Positions 1 through 6,226 of a stretch of DNA of 6,226 bases are shown here, one piece after another; position 1 is the stretch's first letter; each line of letters starts with the position of its first letter. The stretch lies in NCBI GenBank assembly GCA_016844415.1, contig JAENIX010000057.1:1-6226 (forward strand), given 5' to 3'. The DNA comes from Actinomycetota bacterium. Lineage in GTDB: Bacteria > Desulfobacterota > Deferrimicrobia > Deferrimicrobiales > Deferrimicrobiaceae. Under the pieces are notes generated by a model, which was given only the letters and a program-made list of their open reading frames with translations, did no database searches and was not told where the DNA came from. Made by a program: the position numbers and the translations under genes.

Positions 1-355
1 AGTGACGTGTCTTAAGCCGAATCCATCGAACGTAACGGCACGTGTCTTCTCTTCTATACAATTTCAAGAATATACTGTTACAGGAAAGCAGGCAAGGCGC
101 AGTACCCGGCGAGGAGGGGCTGGTGTCCGGATCGCGGCCATCGGTTTCGAGCACTTGAAGAGTTTGCGGCCGGTATTATGTCAAGGATTTCCGGGGATGG
201 ATCCAATTTTCCAGCGCAAAGACCTCACGATAGTTGTTAGGTGTAAGGCTTTCTCGAAGATATTTTGGTAAATCGGCGGCTCAGGAAGGTCGGCGAGGGC
301 TGCCTCGAAGGGCACCTCCCCCTCGGTTCGAATGCTTTGCGACCGTGTCCACCAT
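1..355. other. Region downstream of fdhE with no supported gene
   Basis: No open frame here has a convincing start, ribosome site and recognisable product. Positions 1-90 are about 41 % G+C by my count, and 41-90 about 34 %, against a clearly GC-rich operon, so the base composition changes near this end. No hairpin followed by a T-run is seen after the fdhE stop on the minus strand. The one small hairpin (CGAGG, loop GCTG, CCTCG at 294-307) lacks a T-tract. A minus-strand frame through 355-181 contains a protein-like stretch discussed under findings. No convincing promoter is seen on either strand. Confidence 0.6.
5..48. repeat. Short direct repeat ACGTGTCTT, two copies
   Basis: ACGTGTCTT occurs exactly at 5-13 and 40-48, 35 bases apart from start to start, in the AT-richer end of the window. 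Extending three bases to the left gives 10 matches of 12. It could be a protein binding site or part of a mobile-element end, but with two short copies at the edge of the window it may also be chance. Confidence 0.4.
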
Positions 356-1207
356 TTACCGCTGCGGGCGCCGGTAGCCTCGCCCTTGCGCGAGGCAGTC
401 CAGGTAAAGGGTGGAGAGGTCCTCGACCGCCAGTTCTTCGGGAGAGCAGGGGGCAAAGCGGGCAACCACCTTGAGATAGCCGTGGCACTTGTCGCACACC
501 TCCACCCGGACGTTCTCGCGCCGGCCTTCCGGATAAAGGATGCCGAGAAGGGAGGTGTCCTCGTTGCCGCAGTAAATACACTGTAGCCGGCGGATCAGCC
601 AGTCCGCGCCGCACTGCCCGCAGCGCAGGTGCTTGGCCTGCTCGTTGCCCTGAAGTTCGCCAAGAGAGGCGGGGGCGCCGCAGATGAAACAGCAGGCCTT
701 CTCCCACTCGCCTGCGGTGTGGACGAGAGGCGCCAGTTCCCCGCACCAGACCCGGAGGGTGGGCTTGAGCGCGGATTGGGCCAGCGTCCACAGGAGAGCG
801 GGATCCAGCGCTTGCTCCTCCGCCCGGGCGGCGAGGGACGGATAATCCCCATCCGCCACGTGCCCAAGCAGCTCCTCGGGGATCAACCGGTCTCCCTCCA
901 GCGCGGACCGGATCGGGGACATGGCAACCAGCCCCACCTCTTCCAGGTTCCGGGCCAGGCCAAGCATCAGTTCGCGGGCGGCACTGTGATCGAAGACGAG
1001 GGCGGCGCCGTGGAGGAGAAATTCGCCTTTCGACAACTTCGTTCGCGCCTGGTCCTCCGTCAGCGGTATCGGCGCCGCGATCGGGCCGGCGCTCCTCAGG
1101 AGAGGGAGGGTGACCCGGTACACTTCAGCGGCTCCCCCGAGGTCCGGCCATTCGCGAACAAGAGCACCCAACCGAAGTTCCAGAGGATCTTCCGGATCTC
1201 CCCGCAT
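356..1207 (-). CDS. fdhE: Formate dehydrogenase accessory protein FdhE
   Basis: Cytoplasmic maturation factor needed for activity of Tat-exported formate dehydrogenases; in E. coli it is an iron-binding, rubredoxin-like protein that interacts with the catalytic subunit. The protein is 283 residues, close to the family length of about 300. The N-terminal half is helical and variable. The C-terminal half has four CxxC pairs at 173-176 (CFIC), 196-199 (CGQC), 210-213 (CIYC) and 238-241 (CDKC, followed by HGYLK). The family-typical end EDLSTLYLD...RGY is at 262-278. No signal peptide or membrane segment is seen. The ATG at 1207 has AGGGG four bases upstream and leaves a 35-base gap after the membrane subunit. 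An in-frame GTG at 1246 would overlap that gene's stop (GTGA) and add 13 residues rich in Gly and Pro, with a weaker ribosome site, so the start is not settled. Its place in the operon supports export of the alpha subunit. The usual partner FdhD is not in this window. Confidence 0.94.
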   Translation of the reverse strand: MRGDPEDPLELRLGALVREWPDLGGAAEVYRVTLPLLRSAGPIAAPIPLTEDQARTKLSKGEFLLHGAALVFDHSAARELMLGLARNLEEVGLVAMSPIRSALEGDRLIPEELLGHVADGDYPSLAARAEEQALDPALLWTLAQSALKPTLRVWCGELAPLVHTAGEWEKACCFICGAPASLGELQGNEQAKHLRCGQCGADWLIRRLQCIYCGNEDTSLLGILYPEGRRENVRVEVCDKCHGYLKVVARFAPCSPEELAVEDLSTLYLDCLAQGRGYRRPQR

Positions 1208-1242
1208 CGATCCCCTGCCGGGTCCGGCGGGCGCCGGCCCGG

Positions 1243-2157
1243 TCACTGCACTTGCCCGGCCTGGAGCAGGCTGATGCGGAGAAGAGCCCCGCCGAACAGT
1301 ACGAGGACGGCCATGACGGTAGCCAGCCTTTCGGGAGGCATCCGTCCTTCGACGGCGCGGGTCGCATACCAGCCCGCCGCCAGGGGGAACAGGGTGCCCA
1401 GCACCACCGCCCCGCCCCAGAACATCACGGCGTTGAGCCCTCGCAGCAGCGGCGCGGCCCACTTCCCCGCAATGAGGACGAGGGCGACCGCAAGGACGAG
1501 CTCGAGGACCTTGGAGAGGCGGTCGAAGCGGTCGAATCCCGGAAGCCCCGGATCCGTGAGTTTCTTTCGCCAGGACATCACCAGGTAGATGGCCGCCGCC
1601 CCGGTCGAGGCTGCGGATGCGATGAAGAGCGCGCCGACCAAAGGATCGGTGGCCACCCAGAACGGGCGGGCCGTCACGTTCAGGATCACGCCGGTGTACC
1701 CGGCCACGAAGAAGCCGGCGATGGAGCCCACGACCGCATACCATTTCCGCGGGATGCGGCTGTACGCCTTTGCGAACGGCGCGCTTTGCAGCTTTCCTTC
1801 GGACACCAGGTTGTCGAGGAAGGAAAGAAACGCCATCGCCCCGAAGAGAAGGAGCGCCCAGGAACCGACGGAGAGGGGAGACTGAAAATTCATGTAGGGA
1901 ATTCCGCTTTTCGCGTAGAAGAGCAGGTGCCAGAAACGCTCCGGCCGCCCGAGATCGGCGATCAGGAGCGGCGGCGTCAGAAGGATCAGCGGGAACGCGA
2001 TATAGAATCCGGTGCGGCTGATCTCGCGGTGCCTCTCGCCCCCGAACAGCTCCGCCAGCGTGCCGATGAAGTAGGCCCCCGCCGATATCCCGGCGATGAA
2101 GAAATACATCGCCACGTAGTACCATTCCCAGCCCGGTATGTGGACTTCGGGGTTCAT
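1243..2157 (-). CDS. NrfD/PsrC-family membrane subunit of formate dehydrogenase (quinone-reactive anchor)
   Basis: Integral membrane protein of 304 residues that should anchor the alpha/beta pair and pass electrons to quinone. About eight hydrophobic helices can be read: roughly 12-36, 47-68, 96-114, 139-160, 170-194, 214-231, 240-265 and 278-299. The start WEWYYVAMYFFIAGISAGAY and the stretch LLIADLGRPERFWHLL after helix 2 are hallmarks of the NrfD/PsrC family. The only histidines are H6, H43 and H77, all outside or at the edge of helices, so there are no paired haem ligands. It is therefore not the four-helix di-haem cytochrome b FdnI of E. coli. The start ATG is fixed by a strong Shine-Dalgarno and overlaps the beta stop (ATGA). 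The frame stays open for more than 3 kb upstream, but that part is out-of-frame reading of the beta and alpha genes. Whether this subunit moves protons is not visible from the sequence. Confidence 0.95.
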   Translation of the reverse strand: MNPEVHIPGWEWYYVAMYFFIAGISAGAYFIGTLAELFGGERHREISRTGFYIAFPLILLTPPLLIADLGRPERFWHLLFYAKSGIPYMNFQSPLSVGSWALLLFGAMAFLSFLDNLVSEGKLQSAPFAKAYSRIPRKWYAVVGSIAGFFVAGYTGVILNVTARPFWVATDPLVGALFIASAASTGAAAIYLVMSWRKKLTDPGLPGFDRFDRLSKVLELVLAVALVLIAGKWAAPLLRGLNAVMFWGGAVVLGTLFPLAAGWYATRAVEGRMPPERLATVMAVLVLFGGALLRISLLQAGQVQ

Positions 2158-2978
2158 GTCTTCACCTCCTCGCCGTCCTCGGGCCTGGATCCCCGTTCGC
2201 GGAAGCTCACCAGCGCGGCCCCCCCGAGGGCAAGGGCGCCGGCGATCGCCACCGCCGACGAGACCGGAAGGCGCCGCTGCGGCACCACCACCGATTCCGT
2301 CTGGCCGTACACCTGCGGGCGATCCAGGAAAAGGTAGAACACGTTGAGGCCGCCCGCCTCCTTGTACCCGTAGATGTTCGCCTCGCCGTAGCCCAGGCCC
2401 TTGAGCTGCGCCAGCCGCGTGTCGGCGGCTTTCCTGAGTTCGGCGATCTCCCCGAAGGAGATCGACCCCGTCGGACACACCTTCGCGCAGGCGGTCCCCA
2501 GCCCGTTGTGGATGCGGTCGTTGCACAGCGTGCACTTGTGGACGGTGCCCGTAGCGATGCTCAGGGAGATCACCCCGTAGGGGCAGGAAGGGATGCAGTA
2601 CTTGCAGCCGATGCAGACGTCCTGCCGGATGAAGACGTTTCCCAGGCCGGTGCGGACGATGGCGCCGGTGGGGCAGGCGTTCAGGCAGCCGGCGTCGTTG
2701 CAATGCTTGCACGAATCGCTCGAGAAGAGCCACCGTCCGCGGGAGCGGTCCTCGCTGAACTGCTCGATGAAGCGGACGCGCCGCCAATCGGTGGCGCCCA
2801 ACGCGCCGGTGTTGTCGTAGGAGTCGCCGGTGAAGTTGACGGCGACCGGGCGCTTCTCCACGGGATCGAACCGGAAATGACCGGGTTCGTGGGGAAGGGC
2901 GTTCCATTCCTTGCACGCCACCTGGCATGCCTTGCAGCCGGTACAGATGGAGGTGTCGACGAACATTCCTTTCGGCAT
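2154..2978 (-). CDS. fdnH: Formate dehydrogenase iron-sulfur beta subunit (FdnH-like)
   Basis: Carries electrons from the alpha subunit to the membrane subunit. The protein is 274 residues, slightly shorter than E. coli FdnH (about 294). Sixteen cysteines form four ferredoxin-type groups for four [4Fe-4S] clusters: C12, C15, C18, C22; C90, C93, C98, C102; C122, C125, C128, C132; and C149, C152, C164, C168. Typical CPTGA, CPYGV and CPTGS turns follow three of them. A region around 195-220 (YGYKEAGGLNVFYLF) resembles the part of FdnH that precedes the anchor. A single hydrophobic segment at about 239-259 is followed by a charged tail, so the protein is anchored by one C-terminal helix as in FdnH and HybA. 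There is no signal peptide; family knowledge says it is exported folded together with the Tat-bearing alpha subunit. The ATG at 2978 is set by the upstream Shine-Dalgarno and abuts the alpha stop. The stop overlaps the next gene by four bases (ATGA). Confidence 0.97.
   Translation of the reverse strand: MPKGMFVDTSICTGCKACQVACKEWNALPHEPGHFRFDPVEKRPVAVNFTGDSYDNTGALGATDWRRVRFIEQFSEDRSRGRWLFSSDSCKHCNDAGCLNACPTGAIVRTGLGNVFIRQDVCIGCKYCIPSCPYGVISLSIATGTVHKCTLCNDRIHNGLGTACAKVCPTGSISFGEIAELRKAADTRLAQLKGLGYGEANIYGYKEAGGLNVFYLFLDRPQVYGQTESVVVPQRRLPVSSAVAIAGALALGGAALVSFRERGSRPEDGEEVKT
2163..2170 (-). promoter_or_regulatory. Ribosome binding site of the membrane-subunit gene
   Basis: AGGAGGTG lies five bases before the ATG at 2157 and within the last codons of the beta gene. 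It decides the membrane-subunit start, which otherwise sits in a frame that stays open far upstream across the beta and alpha genes. Confidence 0.9.
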
Positions 2979-5900
2979 TTAGGCCCGACCTCCTTTCTTC
3001 CCCGCGCGGAGGTCGCAGGTGAAAGCCTTCCCTTCGTGGATCGAGACGTTGGGGTCCCCCACCAGGGGGGTCAGGTTGTTCACCACGTCTCCCTGGGCAG
3101 TGCCCTGCCAGCCCCAGTGCCACGGCAGGCCGATTTCGTGGACGGTTTTCCCGTCGATGAGGAACGGCTGCATCCTCCGCGTGACGAGCGCCCTTGCCTC
3201 GACCTCGCCCCGGGCCGTCCGGATCGTGACGTACTCCCCGTTCATGATCTTCCGTTCGGCCGCCAGTTCCGGGGAGATCTCGCAGAAGAGCTCGGGCATC
3301 AGCTCCGCCAGCCAGGGGAGCCAGCGGCTCATCGCCCCGGTCAGGTGATGCTCGGTGAGCCGGTAGGTGGAGATGACGATCGGGTAGGAAGGATCGGCGA
3401 CCTTGTGATACGGGTTCCCCTCCACCTTCCACACCTTCGCCACGGGGTTGGACTGCTGCCGGTAGAGAAGGTTTTTCACCGGGGATTCGTACGGCTCGTA
3501 ATGGGCCGGCAGCGGGCCGTCCACCAGCCCCGCCGGCGCGAACAGCCACGCCTTGCCGTCCGACCGCATGATGAAGGCGTCGTTTCCGCTCAGCCAGTCG
3601 AAGCCCAGCCCGTTGTCTTTCCCCCGGAACCCCGGGGCTTTCGTGGGCTGGAAGTCGATCCCCTCGCCGGAGGGTGCCACCCACTTGCCGGGGACCGGTT
3701 TGCCCGCGGGATCCTTCGTCCCGCTGTCGGCCGCGGGGTCCCAGTACACCAGCTTCTTCTTCTCGGACCACGGTTTGCCCGAGGGATCGGCGGAGGCGCG
3801 GTTGTACATGATGTGGCGGTTCGCGGGCCAGGCGAACCCCCAGTTCGGGGACATCCAGTCGTCCCCCTTGCGGGACTTCGCCCGGTTTTTCCCTTCCTCG
3901 GGGATCACCCCGGTGTAGATCCAGGCCCCGCAGGCCGTGGAGCCGTCCTCCTTCAGGTTGGCGAACGAGGGAAGCGGCTTCCTGTCCTCCCAGGTGTAGC
4001 CGTTGATCTCCTTCAGGAGCTTGTAGGCCGAGGGCTCGTCCTTGATCCGCCACTCCGCCGCTTCGGCCGCGTCCGGCTCGTAGTTCCACAAGAGGTTCCG
4101 GATCGCCCAGTCGCGGTCGTGTGTCGAATCCTTGTACAGCTCCTTGAGCCGCTTTCCCAGGAGGAAGCTGAACCAGGCGTCGCTGCGCGCGTCGCCGGGC
4201 GGATCGACGGCCTTGTCGTGCGCCTGGATCAGCCGCTGCGTGTTGGTGAAGGTCCCTTCCATCTCCGCGACGACGGCGGCGGGGAGGAAGAACACCTCGG
4301 TCTTGATCCCGGAGGCCTTGAGCTCCCCCGACCGGATCTCGGGGGAGTTGCGCCAGAAGGCGGCCGTCTCCGTCTCGAAGAAATCGCGGACCACCATCCA
4401 GTCGAGCTTCGCAAGGGCCTTGCGCTGGAGGCGGGCGTTCTGCCCGCCCACGGCGGGGTTCTGCCCCATCAGCAGGAGGCCCTTGATCTTTCCCGCCGCC
4501 ATGTCGATGAACATCGGCATGTGGGAATGGTCGCCGGTGATCTTGGGATGATAGTCGTACCCGTAGTCGTTCTCCCGGGTCGCGGCGTCCCCGAACTGGG
4601 CCTTGAAATAGGAGACGGCGTACTTGGGATAGTTCCCCCAGAAGCTGGTGGAAAGCGGCACCGCCTCGGTGAGGATGAAGTCCTTCAAGGATTCGTGCGC
4701 CTTGCGCGCATCGGGCATGTTCAGGTAGCCGGGAAGGGAGTGATACAGCGTGGCGATGTCGGTGGAGCCCTGGATCGTGGCGTGGCCGCGAAGGGCGAGT
4801 ACCCCCCCGCCGGGTCGCCCGATGTTGCCGAGCAGGGACTGCAGGATGGCGGCGGTGCGGATGATCTGCACGCCCACCGTGTGCTGGGTCCATCCCACGG
4901 CGTAGGTGATGTTCGATGTCCGGTCGCTGCCGGAGTTGTTCAACAGGGACTCGGCCACCTGCAGGAATTTTTCCTTCGGGCAGCCGCAGATCTTTTCCAC
5001 CGTCTCGGGTGTGTACCGGGAGTAGTGCCGTTCCAGGATCCGGAAGACGGTGCGCGGGTTCCGAAGCGTCGGATCCGTCTTGGGGCGCCCCGGGATTCGC
5101 TGCAGCAGGAGGTCGGTGAAGGTCTTCGCCTCCTGTGCCGCTGGCGCCGGCGGCTTTTCGCGCTGGTAAGCCCAGGTGGCGTTGCTGTACGCCTTCCCGT
5201 CGGGGGAAAGCCCGGAGTAGAGTCCGTCCAGGTCTTCGGTGTCCTTGAAGTCGGCGGCGATCAACGTGGCCGCGTTGGTGTAGTTGACCACGTACTCCCT
5301 GAAGAACGGGTCGGTGTTCCAGCGCTCGCTGTGGATCACGTGGTTGATGATCGCCCCGAGGAACACGATGTCGGTCCCCGCCCGGATGGGGGCGTGGATG
5401 TCGCATAGGGCGGACGTGCGCGTGAAGCGCGGGTCCACGTGCATCAGGACGGCGCCGTGTTCCGTTTTGGCTTTGAGAGGCCAGCGGAAGGCGACCGGAT
5501 GGCATTCCGCCATATTGGAGCCCATGATCAGGACCCAATCGGAGTGGACGAGGTCGCGAGGGAAGGTGGTGGAACCGCCTCTACCGAAGGAGACCCCCAG
5601 ACCGGGGACCGTGGAGGAGTGTCATATCCGTGCCTGGTTTTCGACGTACACGACCCCCAGGGAGTGCATGAGCTTCTGGTGGACGTAGTTCCACTCGTTG
5701 TCCATCGTGGCCCCGCCGAGCGACGCGATGGCGTAGGTGTTCATCACGCGCTTGCGGACCGTCCCCCCCTTGGCGTCGGGCATCTCCTGAAACTCGTTGA
5801 AGTTGTCGTCGCGAGTCTTCTTGACGAGCTGGGCGATGCGCTCCATCGCCCAATCGAGGGGCTTCTCTTCCCAGTGGTCGCTCAGGGGAGCCCTGTACTT

Positions 5901-6226
5901 CACCTTCGTCCAGCGGTGGGGATTCACGCCGAGCTGGAAGGTGGCGGCCCCTTTCGGGCAGAGGGTGCCCTGGTTGATCGGGGAATCGGGGTTCCCCTGG
6001 ATGTCGAGGATCTTCCCCGTGGCACTGTCTACCATGACGATCTGCCCGCAGCCGACGGCGCAGTACGGGCAGATGCTTGCCACCTCCTTCCCTCTCTTGA
6101 TCGGCACATCTCCGGCTTTGGCGGCCAGGGCGCTCATGTCGACGCCGAGGCCGGCAAGCTCGGCGAACACGGTGCCGGCTGTCACGCCGGCGGCTCCTTT
6201 GAGGAATGTACGTCGAGAGGTGTTCA
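2979..6226 (-). CDS. fdnG: Formate dehydrogenase-N-type catalytic alpha subunit, selenoprotein, Tat-exported (5' end cut by one base)
   Basis: Oxidises formate to CO2 at a Mo/W-bis-MGD centre on the outer face of the cytoplasmic membrane. The frame runs from the window edge to a TAA at 2981-2979, through an in-frame TGA (5624-5622) read as selenocysteine. The first visible bases are TG then AAC, so a start codon at 6227-6225 is inferred, giving about 1082 residues against about 1015 for E. coli FdnG. Numbered from there, the protein shows a twin-arginine motif SRRTFLK at residues 4-10, with a rather weakly hydrophobic stretch after it. A [4Fe-4S] site follows at C53, C56, C60 and C90 (CPYCAVGC, then LCPKG with the conserved Lys). 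Selenocysteine is at residue 202, followed by the conserved His. FdnG-like blocks include HVDPRFTRTSA, GWTQHTVGVQ, LLGNIGRPGGG, WGNYPK and YNRASADPSG. The C-terminal molybdopterin dinucleotide-binding domain spans about 945-1075 (YRLTEHHLTG, HWGWQG, NNLTPLVGDPN). The GTG at 6185 is not the start, because it would discard the Tat motif. Confidence 0.97.
2988..2995 (-). promoter_or_regulatory. Ribosome binding site of the beta-subunit gene
   Basis: AAGGAGGT, a near-perfect Shine-Dalgarno sequence, lies inside the last codons of the alpha gene, nine bases before the ATG at 2978. The alpha stop and beta start abut as TAAATG. Position and strength fix the beta start and suggest re-initiation by ribosomes finishing alpha. 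Confidence 0.9.
5587..5624 (-). promoter_or_regulatory. Selenocysteine UGA codon with bacterial SECIS hairpin
   Basis: The UGA is at 5624-5622. Reading on, CCCC (5607-5604) pairs with GGGG (5598-5595) around the loop GGUCU (5603-5599). Numbering the U of UGA as 1, the residues known to matter for SelB binding in E. coli fdhF are all present: U17 (5608), G23 (5602) and U24 (5601). There are 18 bases between UGA and GGUCU, as I recall for fdhF. The flanking protein, ARI-U-HSSTVPGL, aligns with ARV-U-HGPTVASL of FdnG. The element lies within the coding sequence and recruits SelB with Sec-tRNA. It implies that selA, selB, selC and selD exist elsewhere in the genome. The exact pairing below the four G-C pairs is not certain. 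Confidence 0.93.

Noticed and set aside
156..184. TTGACA on the minus strand (184-179) as a -35 promoter box
   Set aside because: At 17-base spacing the -10 position reads TCTTCA, which is too far from TATAAT; no gene follows it in the window.
2..271. Plus-strand 89-codon open frame at the left edge
   Set aside because: It has a GTG start at the window edge without a visible ribosome site, no recognisable product, and no coding-like composition.
294..307. Small hairpin after fdhE as transcription terminator
   Set aside because: The stem is only five base pairs and no T-run follows on the minus strand.
2508..5408. Plus-strand open frame of 966 codons antisense to alpha and beta
   Set aside because: It is a GC-bias shadow of clearly homologous genes; its translation is Val/Gly/Arg/Pro-rich with no recognisable domain and no convincing start context.
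2979..5525. A separate molybdopterin oxidoreductase gene starting at ATG 5525
   Set aside because: The frame continues upstream through the selenocysteine TGA to the iron-sulfur domain. A protein starting here would lack the active-site residue and the cluster, and no ribosome site precedes the ATG.
2158..5538. Minus-strand frame open for more than 1100 codons upstream of the membrane-subunit start, which would make a giant fusion protein
   Set aside because: It overlaps the alpha and beta genes in another frame, is Arg/Pro/Gly-rich and low in complexity. The real start at 2157 has a strong ribosome site. Long open shadow frames are expected in GC-rich DNA.

Overview
The window holds one tightly packed operon, read entirely on the minus strand from right to left. 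It encodes a selenocysteine-containing, Tat-exported, membrane-bound formate dehydrogenase. The order is catalytic alpha subunit (FdnG-like, 6226 to 2979), four-cluster iron-sulfur beta subunit (FdnH-like, 2978 to 2154), NrfD/PsrC-type multi-pass membrane subunit (2157 to 1243) and the maturation protein FdhE (1207 to 356). The junctions are an abutting TAAATG, an ATGA overlap, and a gap of 35 bases (or a GTGA overlap if FdhE starts earlier). This is what one expects of a single co-transcribed, translationally coupled unit. The promoter and the first base of the alpha start codon lie beyond position 6226.

The alpha gene is interrupted by an in-frame TGA at 5624-5622. The site matches the selenocysteine site of FdnG/FdhF enzymes: ARI-U-H context, and a stem-loop directly after the TGA with a GGUCU loop at the same distance as in E. 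coli fdhF. The two open frames on either side are therefore one gene of about 1082 codons. It begins with a twin-arginine motif (SRRTFLK) at the very edge of the window.

The parts fit together as follows. Alpha oxidises formate at a Mo/W-bis-molybdopterin-guanine-dinucleotide centre on the outer (periplasmic) face. Electrons pass through its [4Fe-4S] cluster and the four clusters of beta to the quinone pool via the NrfD-type subunit. FdhE acts in the cytoplasm on the alpha/beta complex before Tat export. The membrane subunit is not the di-haem cytochrome b (FdnI) of E. coli formate dehydrogenase-N, which is the main architectural point of interest.

Positions 1-355, downstream of fdhE, hold no gene I can support. 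The far end (1-90) is clearly poorer in G+C (about 41 % by my count) than the GC-rich operon, and carries a 9-base direct repeat. A short conserved-looking peptide stretch in one minus-strand frame may be a gene remnant. No terminator is evident.

The host is a GC-rich bacterium that makes selenocysteine and lives at least partly by anaerobic or formate-linked respiration. A Desulfobacterota-like (former Deltaproteobacteria) or related lineage is a guess from this gene combination, not something the sequence proves. I see no sign of an undescribed system; the window is a well-formed, recognisable respiratory operon.
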